From the NCBI GenBank assembly GCA_038230215.1, contig JBBRNR010000004.1, positions 124,001-188,000 of the forward strand: a stretch of DNA of 64,000 nt. The letters are read 5' to 3'. This stretch comes from DASVRZ01 sp038230215. Its GTDB lineage: Bacteria; Verrucomicrobiota; Verrucomicrobiia; Chthoniobacterales; DASVRZ01. The position numbers and the translations under genes were made by a program. Shown one piece after another: positions 51,493 to 59,750 of this stretch (the stretch's first letter is position 1; each line of letters starts with the position of its first letter). Below the pieces are notes generated by a model. That model searched no databases. It worked only from the letters and a program-made list of their open reading frames with translations, and was not told where the DNA came from.

Positions 51493-51810
51493 ATGTCTGC
51501 ACCTCATTCGGAAAATCAAGAACTCGCCACCAAGCAAACTGAGGAAGTCCACGTCGGCCTTTACGTTAAAGTCGGCTTAATGTCGGTCGTTTTCACCTGC
51601 CTGACGGTGGCCTTTTCCTTTGTGAGCCATGGCAATGTGCTCGTCGCCTTGCTTTTGGCGGGTTGCAACGCCGCGATGATCGTCTGGTATACAATGCATT
51701 TGAGGTCCGAGAAAGAATCAGTTTACCGTTCGCTTTTCCTATCGCTGTTCTTTTTTGCAGACTTGATTTTGGTCACACTGCTGGCTTTTGAGGATCGTAT
51801 ACATTTATAA
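51493..51810 (+). CDS. ctaF: Cytochrome c oxidase subunit IV (CtaF/CyoD-like)
   Basis: A 105-residue protein with three hydrophobic segments: YVKVGLMSVVFTCLTVAFSF, then VLVALLLAGCNAAMIVWYTM and SLFLSLFFFADLILVTLLAF. The segment with MIVWYTMHLRSEK is the prokaryotic subunit IV pattern. It helps assemble the oxidase. It starts 3 nt after subunit III and is followed 3 nt later by a small membrane gene. Confidence 0.88.
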   Translation: MSAPHSENQELATKQTEEVHVGLYVKVGLMSVVFTCLTVAFSFVSHGNVLVALLLAGCNAAMIVWYTMHLRSEKESVYRSLFLSLFFFADLILVTLLAFEDRIHL

Positions 51811-51813
51811 GTC

Positions 51814-52017
51814 ATGTCGCTGAAAGCATTCCACTTCCTGTTCATCATTCTGGCGATTATTCTCAGTATCGTCTGCTCCCTGATCGGCTGGGTTTCCTAC
51901 CGCAATAGCATGGAAGTGGCGGCACTTGCATTTGGCCTAGGTTTCTTCGCCCTCACAGTCACCATGATTTTTTATAGTGTCTGGTTTTTCAAAAAATCGC
52001 GTAATATCATTATTTGA
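51814..52017 (+). CDS. Small membrane protein within the oxidase operon
   Basis: A 67-residue protein with two hydrophobic segments (HFLFIILAIILSIVCSLIGW and ALAFGLGFFALTVTMIFYSV) and a basic tail (FFKKSRN). It lies 3 nt after subunit IV and its stop overlaps or abuts the next gene, so it is embedded in the operon. No family is recognised. It may be an accessory subunit or assembly factor of the oxidase. Confidence 0.7.
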   Translation: MSLKAFHFLFIILAIILSIVCSLIGWVSYRNSMEVAALAFGLGFFALTVTMIFYSVWFFKKSRNIII

Positions 52018-52018
52018 T

Positions 52019-52282
52019 ATGATTTTCTCGAACTGCAAATCCATTTTCGCCGTCCTCGGCTGGCTGGCCATGAATGCCAGTTTGCAGGCCTGTCCGGTGT
52101 GTTTTGCCGCACCCGAATCCCCCGAATCCCGCGGCATGACCCTGGCTATTCTGTTTTTGCTCGGCACTATCGGCATCGTTCTATGCGGCGTCGCCAGTTT
52201 CGTCATTTACTTAGTTGCTAGGCAAAAAGAACCTCATCCACCGGCTGAACTCTTCATGGAAGAACAGTCCATTTATCCCTAA
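52019..52282 (+). CDS. Small exported membrane protein with CxxC
   Basis: An 87-residue protein starting at the ATG next to the previous stop. The N-terminal hydrophobic stretch ends LQACPVCFAAPESPESRGM, giving a C-x-x-C pair just after a likely signal peptide, and a single C-terminal transmembrane helix (LAILFLLGTIGIVLCGVASF) precedes a short tail. Periplasmic membrane-anchored C-x-x-C proteins near oxidase genes often have copper-handling or thiol roles, but this is inference; no named family is recognised. Confidence 0.7.
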   Translation: MIFSNCKSIFAVLGWLAMNASLQACPVCFAAPESPESRGMTLAILFLLGTIGIVLCGVASFVIYLVARQKEPHPPAELFMEEQSIYP

Positions 52283-52291
52283 TCCATAGCT

Positions 52292-53113
52292 ATGTTTCTC
52301 GCTCTTATTAACGAATTAATGGGTATACCACAGGCCGCATCGGAGCATGCGCCCCTGATCGACAACATGCTGGAAATGGCCCACTGGCTGATGGCGGTAC
52401 TCTTCGTGGGCTGGTTCACTTTCTTCACCTACGTCCTTTTCCGGTTCCATAAATCCCGCAACCCGAAGGCAAATTACCATGGGGTAAAAACCAAAATCTC
52501 GACTCATATCGAAGTCTCTGTCGTCTTGGTCGAAGCCGTGCTTCTACTCGGTTTCGCCTTGCCCATCTGGTCCTCTCGCGTAAATGAATTTCCTAAAAAA
52601 GGCGCGACGATGGTGCGCGTTTACGGACAGCAATTTGCTTGGAACTTCTGGTATCCCGGCGCCGACGGTGTCTATGGCAATCGAAATATGCAACTCATCG
52701 GAGCCGCTAATCCGTTGGGTATCGATAAGAATGACCCTGCAGCCAAAGACGACATTGTGACTACCGGCACTATGCAACTCCCTGTTGATCGTCCAGTGAT
52801 CGTCGAAGTATCGTCCAAGGATGTCATCCATAATTTTGCGATGCCGAACATGCGCATTGCTCACGATGCGATCCCCGGCCAATTGATTCCGATCTGGTTT
52901 ACACCCAACAAAGAGGGCGAATACGAGGTGATTTGCGGACAGCTTTGCGGTTCCGGACACTATTCCATGAAGGCAACGGTGACGGTCGAATCACAAGCCG
53001 ATTTCGACAGCTGGATTCAAGCCGCCGTGCCGAAACTCCCCGTGTCGGCTCAAATTCGCAGCCTCTCCCCGACGACCGCGGCGGTTTCCACGGATAAACC
53101 AGCGACGCTCTGA
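52292..53113 (+). CDS. ctaC: Cytochrome c oxidase subunit II (CuA protein)
   Basis: A 273-residue subunit with two N-terminal helices and a periplasmic cupredoxin domain. QQFAWNFWYPGADGVYGN is the family's electron-entry tryptophan stretch; the CuA site reads EVICGQLCGSGHYSMKATV (Cys-x3-Cys-x3-His-x2-Met), and VIHNFAMPNMRIAHDAIPGQ supplies the other His. It accepts electrons from cytochrome c and passes them to subunit I. No fused cytochrome c domain is present, so a separate c-type cytochrome is needed. It lies last of the structural subunits, after two small genes. Confidence 0.95.
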   Translation: MFLALINELMGIPQAASEHAPLIDNMLEMAHWLMAVLFVGWFTFFTYVLFRFHKSRNPKANYHGVKTKISTHIEVSVVLVEAVLLLGFALPIWSSRVNEFPKKGATMVRVYGQQFAWNFWYPGADGVYGNRNMQLIGAANPLGIDKNDPAAKDDIVTTGTMQLPVDRPVIVEVSSKDVIHNFAMPNMRIAHDAIPGQLIPIWFTPNKEGEYEVICGQLCGSGHYSMKATVTVESQADFDSWIQAAVPKLPVSAQIRSLSPTTAAVSTDKPATL

Positions 53114-53161
53114 TTTCTGCCTTCGCTCGGCAGTTCGTGATGGATCGTCGTTAAGTTCTGA

Positions 53162-54184
53162 ATGAATCTAAAACTTCTCCATCGCTTCAGCTTACTGCTG
53201 GCCGTGGCCACTTTCATGTTGATCTGCTCCGGCGGACTCGTCACCAGCAAAGGCGTCGGCATGTCTGTGCCCGACTGGCCAACGACCTACGGTTACAACA
53301 TGTTCCTTTTTCCGTTTTCTAAATGGGTCGGGGGAATTTTTCACGAACATTTGCACCGGTTGATCGCGTCCACGGTCGGGTTTCTCACCGTCACCCTCTG
53401 CGTCTGGCTGTGGATTTCTGAAAAACGCGCCTGGCTGAAGCATGTTGGAAACCTCGCGGTCTTCGCCGTCATTTTGCAAGGCATTCTTGGCGGACTTCGG
53501 GTCAGTCTGATGCGCGACCAAATAGGGATTTTCCACGGTTGCCTGGCCCAGTCGTTTCTTTTGCTAACCAGTTTCATTGCCTTGGCCACGTCGAACTGGT
53601 GGAAAACCTCCAGCCTCGCCAGCGATCCCTCGAAAAGTTTTGCCCGAATCGGCCTTTTGCTTACGAGTTTGATCTTCATCAATATGGCCGTCGCAGCGAC
53701 GATGCGGCATTCCCACACGGGCCTGTCGATTCCCGATTTTCCTACCGCTTACGGCCGCGTTCTACCGCCGCTTGATCCAGCGAGCCTAGAGGAAATCAAC
53801 AACGCCCGAATCGCCCGTAATATCCCTGAGACCTCCGCCACCCTCATAGCCCTCCAGTTTATCCACCGACTCATTGCCTATTTTCTCGCTGTGGCCGTGC
53901 TCTGGTTCAGTTTCAGTCTTTTCAGGGCGGGCGGCGTGCTTAAAAAATGGGTGCTACTCCTGCCGTTCCTCATCACCATTCAAATCACCCTCGGTGCGTG
54001 GACCATCTGGAGTAACAAAGCCGCCGACATCGCCACGGCCCACGTTGCCATGGGAGCCACCATTTTTATTCTGAGCGGTCTTATCACGATCATTGGCTAT
54101 CGTGCGCGTCGTGATACTTCAAACATGGCCGCCATACGCAAGTTGGTTGAAACTCCCTCCAACCTAGCGGAAATAGCTGGATGA
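53162..54184 (+). CDS. ctaA: Heme A synthase
   Basis: A 340-residue eight-helix membrane enzyme that oxidises heme O to heme A. GGLVTSKGVGMSVPDWPTTY and HEHLHRLIASTVGFLTV in the first half, and HTGLSIPDFPTAYGRVLP and QFIHRLIAYFLAVAVLWFSF in the second, show the internal two-fold symmetry and heme His residues of COX15-type proteins. It overlaps ctaB by 4 nt, linking both heme steps. Confidence 0.95.
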   Translation: MNLKLLHRFSLLLAVATFMLICSGGLVTSKGVGMSVPDWPTTYGYNMFLFPFSKWVGGIFHEHLHRLIASTVGFLTVTLCVWLWISEKRAWLKHVGNLAVFAVILQGILGGLRVSLMRDQIGIFHGCLAQSFLLLTSFIALATSNWWKTSSLASDPSKSFARIGLLLTSLIFINMAVAATMRHSHTGLSIPDFPTAYGRVLPPLDPASLEEINNARIARNIPETSATLIALQFIHRLIAYFLAVAVLWFSFSLFRAGGVLKKWVLLLPFLITIQITLGAWTIWSNKAADIATAHVAMGATIFILSGLITIIGYRARRDTSNMAAIRKLVETPSNLAEIAG

Positions 54185-55089
54185 ACGCACTCCCGGCAGA
54201 CCCTGATGCTGCGGCGGTGGCCCAGACGCGCCGTTCCATGGCGGCGCTCATCTCCGATCTCGTCAAGGCGCGGCTGACTTTCCTCGTACTCGTCACCACG
54301 CTCGTCGGCTTTTGCATGGGACTTGGACGCGGCCCGGTCAATTATTGGTTGCTGTTGAACTGCATGCTTGGCACCGCTCTTTCCGCAGCCGGAGCCGCCG
54401 CGCTTAACCAACTCATCGAGCGCGATGCCGACGCCAGGATGCGCCGCACCCGCACCCGTCCGCTGCCCACCGGCGAAATGACTCCGCAGACAGCGGCCGT
54501 CATAGGCATCCTCGGCTCCGTCATCGGAGTTGGACTATTATGGGTCGCCGTGAATCCCCTCGCCGCCTGGGTTTCCATCGCCACGATTTTTTCTTACGTC
54601 GCGCTTTACACGCCGTTGAAAAAAATTAGCAGTCTAAACACCCTTGTCGGTGCCATTCCTGGAGCGCTTCCGCCTGTCATCGGCTACGCCGCCACGGCCA
54701 ATCGCCTGGATGCGGTCGCCGTCACGTTGTTCGTCATCCTCTTTCTCTGGCAGCTCCCCCATTTCCTCGCCATCTCGTGGCTGTATCGGGAGGATTATTT
54801 GCAGGGCGGCTTTATCATGATTTCCGGACGCGACATTTCAGGCCGCGAAACTGCCTGGAAAGCCTGCGCCTACACAGTGCTCCTCATCGCCTCGACCACG
54901 CTGCCTTGGTTCCTGAAAATCAACAACGTCGTCTCGTTGGTCGGTGTACTCGTACTCGGACTCTGCTTCCTTTATTGCGCGTTTCGATTCCAATGGGCAC
55001 GCAACGCCACCACCGCGCGCCGACTTTTTTTCGCTTCCATTATTTACCTGCCGATTCTGCTAGGGCTCCTCGTTTTCACCCGCCGCTAA
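54181..55089 (+). CDS. ctaB: Protoheme IX farnesyltransferase (heme O synthase)
   Basis: A 302-residue UbiA-family enzyme adding a farnesyl group to heme B. ALNQLIERDADARMRRTRTR supplies N-x-x-x-D-x-D, the prenyl-diphosphate site, with RPLPTG following; PHFLAISWLYREDY is the second conserved loop. Nine hydrophobic segments are visible. The start overlaps ctaA (ATGA), and Sco begins 5 nt after the stop. Confidence 0.95.
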   Translation: MNALPADPDAAAVAQTRRSMAALISDLVKARLTFLVLVTTLVGFCMGLGRGPVNYWLLLNCMLGTALSAAGAAALNQLIERDADARMRRTRTRPLPTGEMTPQTAAVIGILGSVIGVGLLWVAVNPLAAWVSIATIFSYVALYTPLKKISSLNTLVGAIPGALPPVIGYAATANRLDAVAVTLFVILFLWQLPHFLAISWLYREDYLQGGFIMISGRDISGRETAWKACAYTVLLIASTTLPWFLKINNVVSLVGVLVLGLCFLYCAFRFQWARNATTARRLFFASIIYLPILLGLLVFTRR

Positions 55090-55094
55090 CTTCC

Positions 55095-55724
55095 ATGAAA
55101 ATACGCTCCTACTGGATCTTCTTCATCGCCTCGGCGATCTGCGTCGGCGGCTTCACCGGCTATCTCGCTTACAACGAATTCCAGCACAACAAAACCGTCG
55201 CCCCCGTAGTGGCCTTCGAACGTTCCCTGCCCGCCTTTTCCTTCGCGGCGCACAACGGCACCACCGTCTCGAAAACCGAGCTACTTGGCAAAGTCTGGAT
55301 CGCCGATTTCATCTTTACCAGCTGCCCCGGTCCTTGTTTGAAAATGAGCTCCGAAATGCGCGAAATTCAGAGCCGACTTTCAGGAAACTCTGACGTTCGT
55401 TTTGTGTCCTTCACCGTCAATCCCGAGATCGACACGCCTCCGGTTTTGGCGAAATACGCCGAGAAATTTAGTGCAGGCCCCAACTGGCTTTTCCTCACCG
55501 GCACGAAGCTAGCACTCTACGACCTCGCGGAAAAAGGCTTCCTCCTCAGCGCCGTGGACACCGGCGATGGCAGCGGGAAACTGGAAGATAAATTCATCCA
55601 CGACACCAAGTTTGCCGTCGTGGACAAAAACGGAGTGATTCGCACCTACATCAACGGGACTGATGATGATGCGGCGACCAAAGTGGTAGCAGCCGTGGAA
55701 CACTATCTGACCTCGCCGAACTAG
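55095..55724 (+). CDS. Sco1/SenC family copper chaperone
   Basis: A 209-residue membrane-anchored thioredoxin-fold protein. After an N-terminal anchor (YWIFFIASAICVGGFTGYLA), ADFIFTSCPGPCLKMSSEM provides the copper-binding C-x-x-x-C, and DKFIHDTKFAVVDKNGVIRT the conserved His. It delivers copper to the CuA site of the oxidase subunit II. The ATG at 55,095 follows ctaB by 5 nt; longer upstream frames run through ctaB. Confidence 0.93.
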   Translation: MKIRSYWIFFIASAICVGGFTGYLAYNEFQHNKTVAPVVAFERSLPAFSFAAHNGTTVSKTELLGKVWIADFIFTSCPGPCLKMSSEMREIQSRLSGNSDVRFVSFTVNPEIDTPPVLAKYAEKFSAGPNWLFLTGTKLALYDLAEKGFLLSAVDTGDGSGKLEDKFIHDTKFAVVDKNGVIRTYINGTDDDAATKVVAAVEHYLTSPN

Positions 55725-56192
55725 ATGAATGTTTACGACTTGCCGCCGATCAACGCCTCGCTGAATGCCGCCAGCACTGTTTTCATCGCACTCGGCTGGT
55801 GGTTCATTCAGCGCGAACGTAAGCCGCAGCACATCGCTTGCATGGTCACAGCGCTACTCACATCAGCGGCGTTTCTAACCTGCTACCTCATCTACCACTT
55901 CCATGCGCATAGCATTCGCTTCACCTATCCCGGCCCGATTAAAATCGTCTATTACGTGCTCCTGCTTACCCACGTTGTTCTGGCCATCGGGATTGTGCCG
56001 TTGATCTTGATGACCGTCATTCCGGCACTGCGCGCAAAATTTGATAAACACCGGCGCATGGGTCGCATCACCATGCCGCTCTGGCTCTACGTTTCCGTCA
56101 CCGGCGTCATTGTTTACTTCATGCTCTACCAATGGTACCCGGCGGACGAAGTGCTCAAACGCCGCGCCCTGCAAACCGCCCAGCAGCAGTGA
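55725..56192 (+). CDS. ctaM: DUF420 membrane protein (CtaM/YozB-like)
   Basis: A 155-residue membrane protein starting directly at the end of Sco. NASLNAASTVFIALGWWFIQ, YLIYHFHAHSIRFTYPGP with His pairs, LLTHVVLAIGIVPLILMTV and KFDKHRRMGRITMPLWLYVS match DUF420; the His residues probably bind metal or heme. In Firmicutes the homologue CtaM is needed to make active aa3 oxidase, so an assembly role is likely here too. Confidence 0.86.
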   Translation: MNVYDLPPINASLNAASTVFIALGWWFIQRERKPQHIACMVTALLTSAAFLTCYLIYHFHAHSIRFTYPGPIKIVYYVLLLTHVVLAIGIVPLILMTVIPALRAKFDKHRRMGRITMPLWLYVSVTGVIVYFMLYQWYPADEVLKRRALQTAQQQ

Positions 56193-56737
56193 AAAAACTC
56201 GCCCTCCTTCTCACGGTCTGTCTCGCCGGTTGCGAGGATCGCGAGATTAAAACCTACACTATCGCCAAAGAGGTGGAGTCCGCACCTCAGCTTCCCGCCC
56301 CGACCTCCATTGGAATGAAACCCCATTGGAAAACGCCCGCCGGTTGGAAAGAACTCCCGCCTTCCGGCATGCGCGCGGCCAGTTTCACCGTGGAAAATTC
56401 CAAGGTCGATGTCTCGATCGTTATCTTCCCTGGAACCGCCGGTGGATTACTCTCTAACTTAAATCGCTGGCGCACTCAGATGGGACTTCCAGTGATATCA
56501 TCCGAGTCCGAGATAGTCACAACTTCTGTGAATGGACAACCCGTCCAGATCGTCGAACTCACTTCGACCACCGAGGACAAGGCGATGTTAGGAGCCATCT
56601 ATTTGCGCGACGACCAAAGCTGGTTTCTCAAGCTCACCGGCGACAAGGCGTCCGTGGTCGAGCAGAAAGCCAGCTTCGAGACACTGGCCAATTCATTCGA
56701 GTTTCCGTCGAATCACAAATCCACCAACGATGGTTAG
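56189..56737 (+). CDS. Lipoprotein of unknown function in the oxidase operon
   Basis: A 182-residue protein from a GTG overlapping the previous stop (GTGA). The N-terminus KKLALLLTVCLAGC is a lipobox signal, so it is membrane-tethered. The mature part has HWKTPAGWKELPPSGMRAAS, then DVSIVIFPGTAGGLLSNLNR and WFLKLTGDKASVVEQKASFE, a compact beta-rich domain that resembles proteins with a W-x-x-P-x-x-W-x-x-x opening. No family is named. The position suggests a periplasmic assembly role. Confidence 0.68.
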   Translation: MKKLALLLTVCLAGCEDREIKTYTIAKEVESAPQLPAPTSIGMKPHWKTPAGWKELPPSGMRAASFTVENSKVDVSIVIFPGTAGGLLSNLNRWRTQMGLPVISSESEIVTTSVNGQPVQIVELTSTTEDKAMLGAIYLRDDQSWFLKLTGDKASVVEQKASFETLANSFEFPSNHKSTNDG

Positions 56738-57869
56738 AAAACTTCTACTGCCATTCACCTCGCTCAAGCTCACCATCGTGTGCTTTGCCTTCGCGATGTT
56801 GCTGGTCTTCTTTGGCACCATCGAGCAAGTCCACCTCGGCATCTACGGCGCGCAGAAAAAATACTTCGAAAGCTTCTTCGTCATGTGGGGCCTGCCCGGT
56901 TCCATGCGGCAAATTCCCGTGCTGCCCGGCGGCTATTTGCTGGGCGGCGTTACACTGCTCAATCTCCTCGCCGCGCAAGCCGTGCGCTTCAAGTTCTCTT
57001 GGAAAAAGTCTGGGATCTACTTTCTCCATCTGGGTGTGATCCTGCTTTTGCTGGGACAACTTTTCACGAGTCTTTTTGCCAAGGAAGCGCAGATGCGGCT
57101 CGATGAGGGGCAGTCGAAAAGCTACTCCGAGTCCTTCACCGAAAAGGAGCTTGTCCTCACCGACACATCGGACTCCAAGTCGGATCGCGTGCTTAGTGTT
57201 CCAGAAGGTTTGCTAACCTCACGCACGCCGATCACGCATCCGTCGCTGCCATTTCGCATTGAGGTCACTCAATATTTCCGCAACTCGACTGCGGTCGCGA
57301 AGGACCAAGTTTCTTCACCTAACATTCCGCGCATGGAAGTTGGTCCCATGGCCGTGCTCGTTCCCATTGCGCTCGCCACCACCTCGGAGCAACCGAACGC
57401 TCCAAGTGCAGAAGTGAAAATCATCACGCCCAATCAGACGCAGACCTTCGTTCTTTCCGAGCGTTTGCGTTCGCCGAAGACCTTCACCGTTGATGGAAAA
57501 GTTTGGCGCATCGACTTGCGGGCCCGACGTTTCTACAAGGCATTTTCCATCACGCTAAACGACTTCACCCATAAGATTTACGTTGGAACTGAAATACCTA
57601 AAGATTTCTCAAGCAGTGTTAGCATCAATAATCCTGTCACCGGCGAAAAACGCGACGCGCTCATCTACATGAACCACCCGCTGCGCTACGCGGGCAACAC
57701 CTACTACCAGCTCGCCTTCGACAACAACGACACCACCAGCATCCTGCAAGTCGTCCGCAACCCGAGCTGGCTCCTGCCCTACATTGCCTGCACTCTGGTC
57801 GGGCTCGGATTGTTAGTCCAGTTCTCGATCCATCTGGTGAACTTCTCGCGCAAACGGAGGACGTCATGA
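56730..57869 (+). CDS. resB: Cytochrome c biogenesis protein ResB (System II)
   Basis: A 379-residue ResB. SLKLTIVCFAFAMLLVFFGT starts the four-helix membrane core, IYFLHLGVILLLLGQLFTSL the third segment, and the periplasmic domain extends from ~120 to ~335 with ALIYMNHPLRYAGNTYYQLA; a final helix (LPYIACTLVGLGLLVQFSIH) follows. With CcsA it exports heme and attaches it to apocytochrome c. It overlaps the lipoprotein by 8 nt and CcsA by 4 nt. Confidence 0.92.
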   Translation: MVRKLLLPFTSLKLTIVCFAFAMLLVFFGTIEQVHLGIYGAQKKYFESFFVMWGLPGSMRQIPVLPGGYLLGGVTLLNLLAAQAVRFKFSWKKSGIYFLHLGVILLLLGQLFTSLFAKEAQMRLDEGQSKSYSESFTEKELVLTDTSDSKSDRVLSVPEGLLTSRTPITHPSLPFRIEVTQYFRNSTAVAKDQVSSPNIPRMEVGPMAVLVPIALATTSEQPNAPSAEVKIITPNQTQTFVLSERLRSPKTFTVDGKVWRIDLRARRFYKAFSITLNDFTHKIYVGTEIPKDFSSSVSINNPVTGEKRDALIYMNHPLRYAGNTYYQLAFDNNDTTSILQVVRNPSWLLPYIACTLVGLGLLVQFSIHLVNFSRKRRTS

Positions 57870-59728
57870 AACGCTGGCTCCCGCACATTCTCCTAGCCAT
57901 CGGCGTCCTCATCGCCGTCGCCGCGCTCCGGCCCCCGAAAAACACAGACGAGTTTCATCGCAATGAGTTCGGAAGATTGCCCGTGTTAGTCGGCGGACGC
58001 GTCAAGCCGATGGACACCCTCGCCCGTACCTCGCTGTTGGCGATCAGCGGCAAACAAATCGTCCGCCACGGCCAGGAAACCACTCCCGCCCTCAACTGGC
58101 TGATGGATACCTTGATGCGGCCCGAGCGCTCCGATCAGCTCCCCGTTTTCTCCATTACGAACCCCGACGTGCGCGATCTTTTTGGCTGGCGCGACGATTC
58201 CAAAAAGATGTTTTCCTTCGCCGACCTCAAATCCAATCTCGGCAAAATCGAGGAACAATCCGCGCTCGCCAGTAAAATGGAAGCCGCCCAGCGAATGCCG
58301 TTTCAGCGAGAGATCTTGAAGCTACGCGAACGGCTGCTTCTCTATCTACGCCTGAAGAACGCCATTCAAATGGAGGACAGCCCCGACTTCGGACGCGAGC
58401 TGGCCGACTTCAAAAACATTCTCGCGCCCGGACTCGCCGCGATGGACGCCGAGAAAGCGGGTAAGCCGCTCGACGACACCCAGCGCGCCGCCTTTGCCAA
58501 GCTTCTCGACTTTGCCCAGCGCCATCAACGCCTCGCGCAAGCCGCCTACGTTTCCGCCATTCCGCGCACGCCCGGCGACGCCACCGCGCACGACTGGCAA
58601 CACATCGGTGAGGCGCTCGCCACCGTCATTCAAGGCGGCGAGATTGATCCTTCGATTCAAAACTACGCCAGCATCATCTCCGCTTATCGCGCGGAAAAGC
58701 CAATCGAGTTCAATACGATCCTGGCGAAACAAACCGCGCTTATCGCCCACGATTACGCCGCCGCCACACGCAAGACCGGATTCGAGACTTTCTTTAACCA
58801 GCTCCAGCCATTCTATCTCGCGATGGAACTCTATGTTCTCATATTCATCTTAGCATTCATCTCCTGGCTAGTCTGGCCGCAGGAAATCGGACGCGGCGCT
58901 TACTGGCTGCTATTACTAACCTTCTGCATCCACACCTTCGGCCTCATCGCCCGCATGTGGCTGCAAGGCCGCCCGCCGGTGACTAACCTCTACTCCAGTG
59001 CGATCTTCGTCGGCTGGGGCGCAGTGCTGCTGTGTCTCATCCTCGAAAAAATCAACCGCAACGCCATCGGCTCCATCGTGGCCGCCGCGATGGGATTCGT
59101 CACGCTGCTCATAGCGCACCATCTTTCCGTCGATGGCGATACTATGGAAATGTTGCGCGCAGTGCTCGATACTAACATCTGGCTGGCGACCCATGTCGTG
59201 GTCGTCACGCTCGGCTACTCGGCCACCTTCCTTGCGGGCTTCCTAGCCATCGTCTTCATTTTGCGCGGCGTTTTCACCCGGTCGCTCGACAAACCAATGC
59301 TGAAATCCGGCGCGACGATGGTCTATGGCATCGTCTGTTTTGCCACCTTGTTTAGCTTCGTCGGCACCATCCTCGGCGGCATCTGGGCCGATCAAAGTTG
59401 GGGACGATTCTGGGGATGGGACCCGAAGGAAAACGGCGCTCTCCTCATCGTCATCTGGAACGCCCTCATCCTCCACGCCCGCTGGGGCGGCCTCATCCGC
59501 GAGCGCGGGCTGATGATCCTCGCCGTGGCCGGAAACATCGTTACGAGCTTCAGTTGGTTCGGTGTGAATATGTTAGGAGTCGGGTTGCATTCCTATGGCT
59601 TCATGGACGCCGCCTTTAAGTGGCTGATCTATTTTGATTTGAGTCAGATCGCACTCATCGCCATCGCTCTGCTACCAGTGAAATCCTGGCGCTCTTTCTC
59701 AAAAGCAGCTGCGGCCTCTCTCTCTTAA
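57866..59728 (+). CDS. ccsA: Cytochrome c heme-lyase component CcsA
   Basis: A 620-residue protein. The C-terminal ~310 residues form the CcsA membrane core with RMWLQGRPPVTNLYSSAIFV, THVVVVTLGYSATFLAGFLA and the tryptophan-rich heme-handling motif WGRFWGWDPKENGALL, followed by VNMLGVGLHSYGFMDAAF with a conserved His. The N-terminal ~310 residues add a large mostly soluble domain (QRHQRLAQAAYVSAIPRTPG) after one membrane helix, longer than in plain CcsA (~300-390 residues), so the protein is an extended form. It ends the cluster. Confidence 0.93.
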   Translation: MKRWLPHILLAIGVLIAVAALRPPKNTDEFHRNEFGRLPVLVGGRVKPMDTLARTSLLAISGKQIVRHGQETTPALNWLMDTLMRPERSDQLPVFSITNPDVRDLFGWRDDSKKMFSFADLKSNLGKIEEQSALASKMEAAQRMPFQREILKLRERLLLYLRLKNAIQMEDSPDFGRELADFKNILAPGLAAMDAEKAGKPLDDTQRAAFAKLLDFAQRHQRLAQAAYVSAIPRTPGDATAHDWQHIGEALATVIQGGEIDPSIQNYASIISAYRAEKPIEFNTILAKQTALIAHDYAAATRKTGFETFFNQLQPFYLAMELYVLIFILAFISWLVWPQEIGRGAYWLLLLTFCIHTFGLIARMWLQGRPPVTNLYSSAIFVGWGAVLLCLILEKINRNAIGSIVAAAMGFVTLLIAHHLSVDGDTMEMLRAVLDTNIWLATHVVVVTLGYSATFLAGFLAIVFILRGVFTRSLDKPMLKSGATMVYGIVCFATLFSFVGTILGGIWADQSWGRFWGWDPKENGALLIVIWNALILHARWGGLIRERGLMILAVAGNIVTSFSWFGVNMLGVGLHSYGFMDAAFKWLIYFDLSQIALIAIALLPVKSWRSFSKAAAASLS

Positions 59729-59750
59729 GTCTGCTCAACTATTCCGACGG

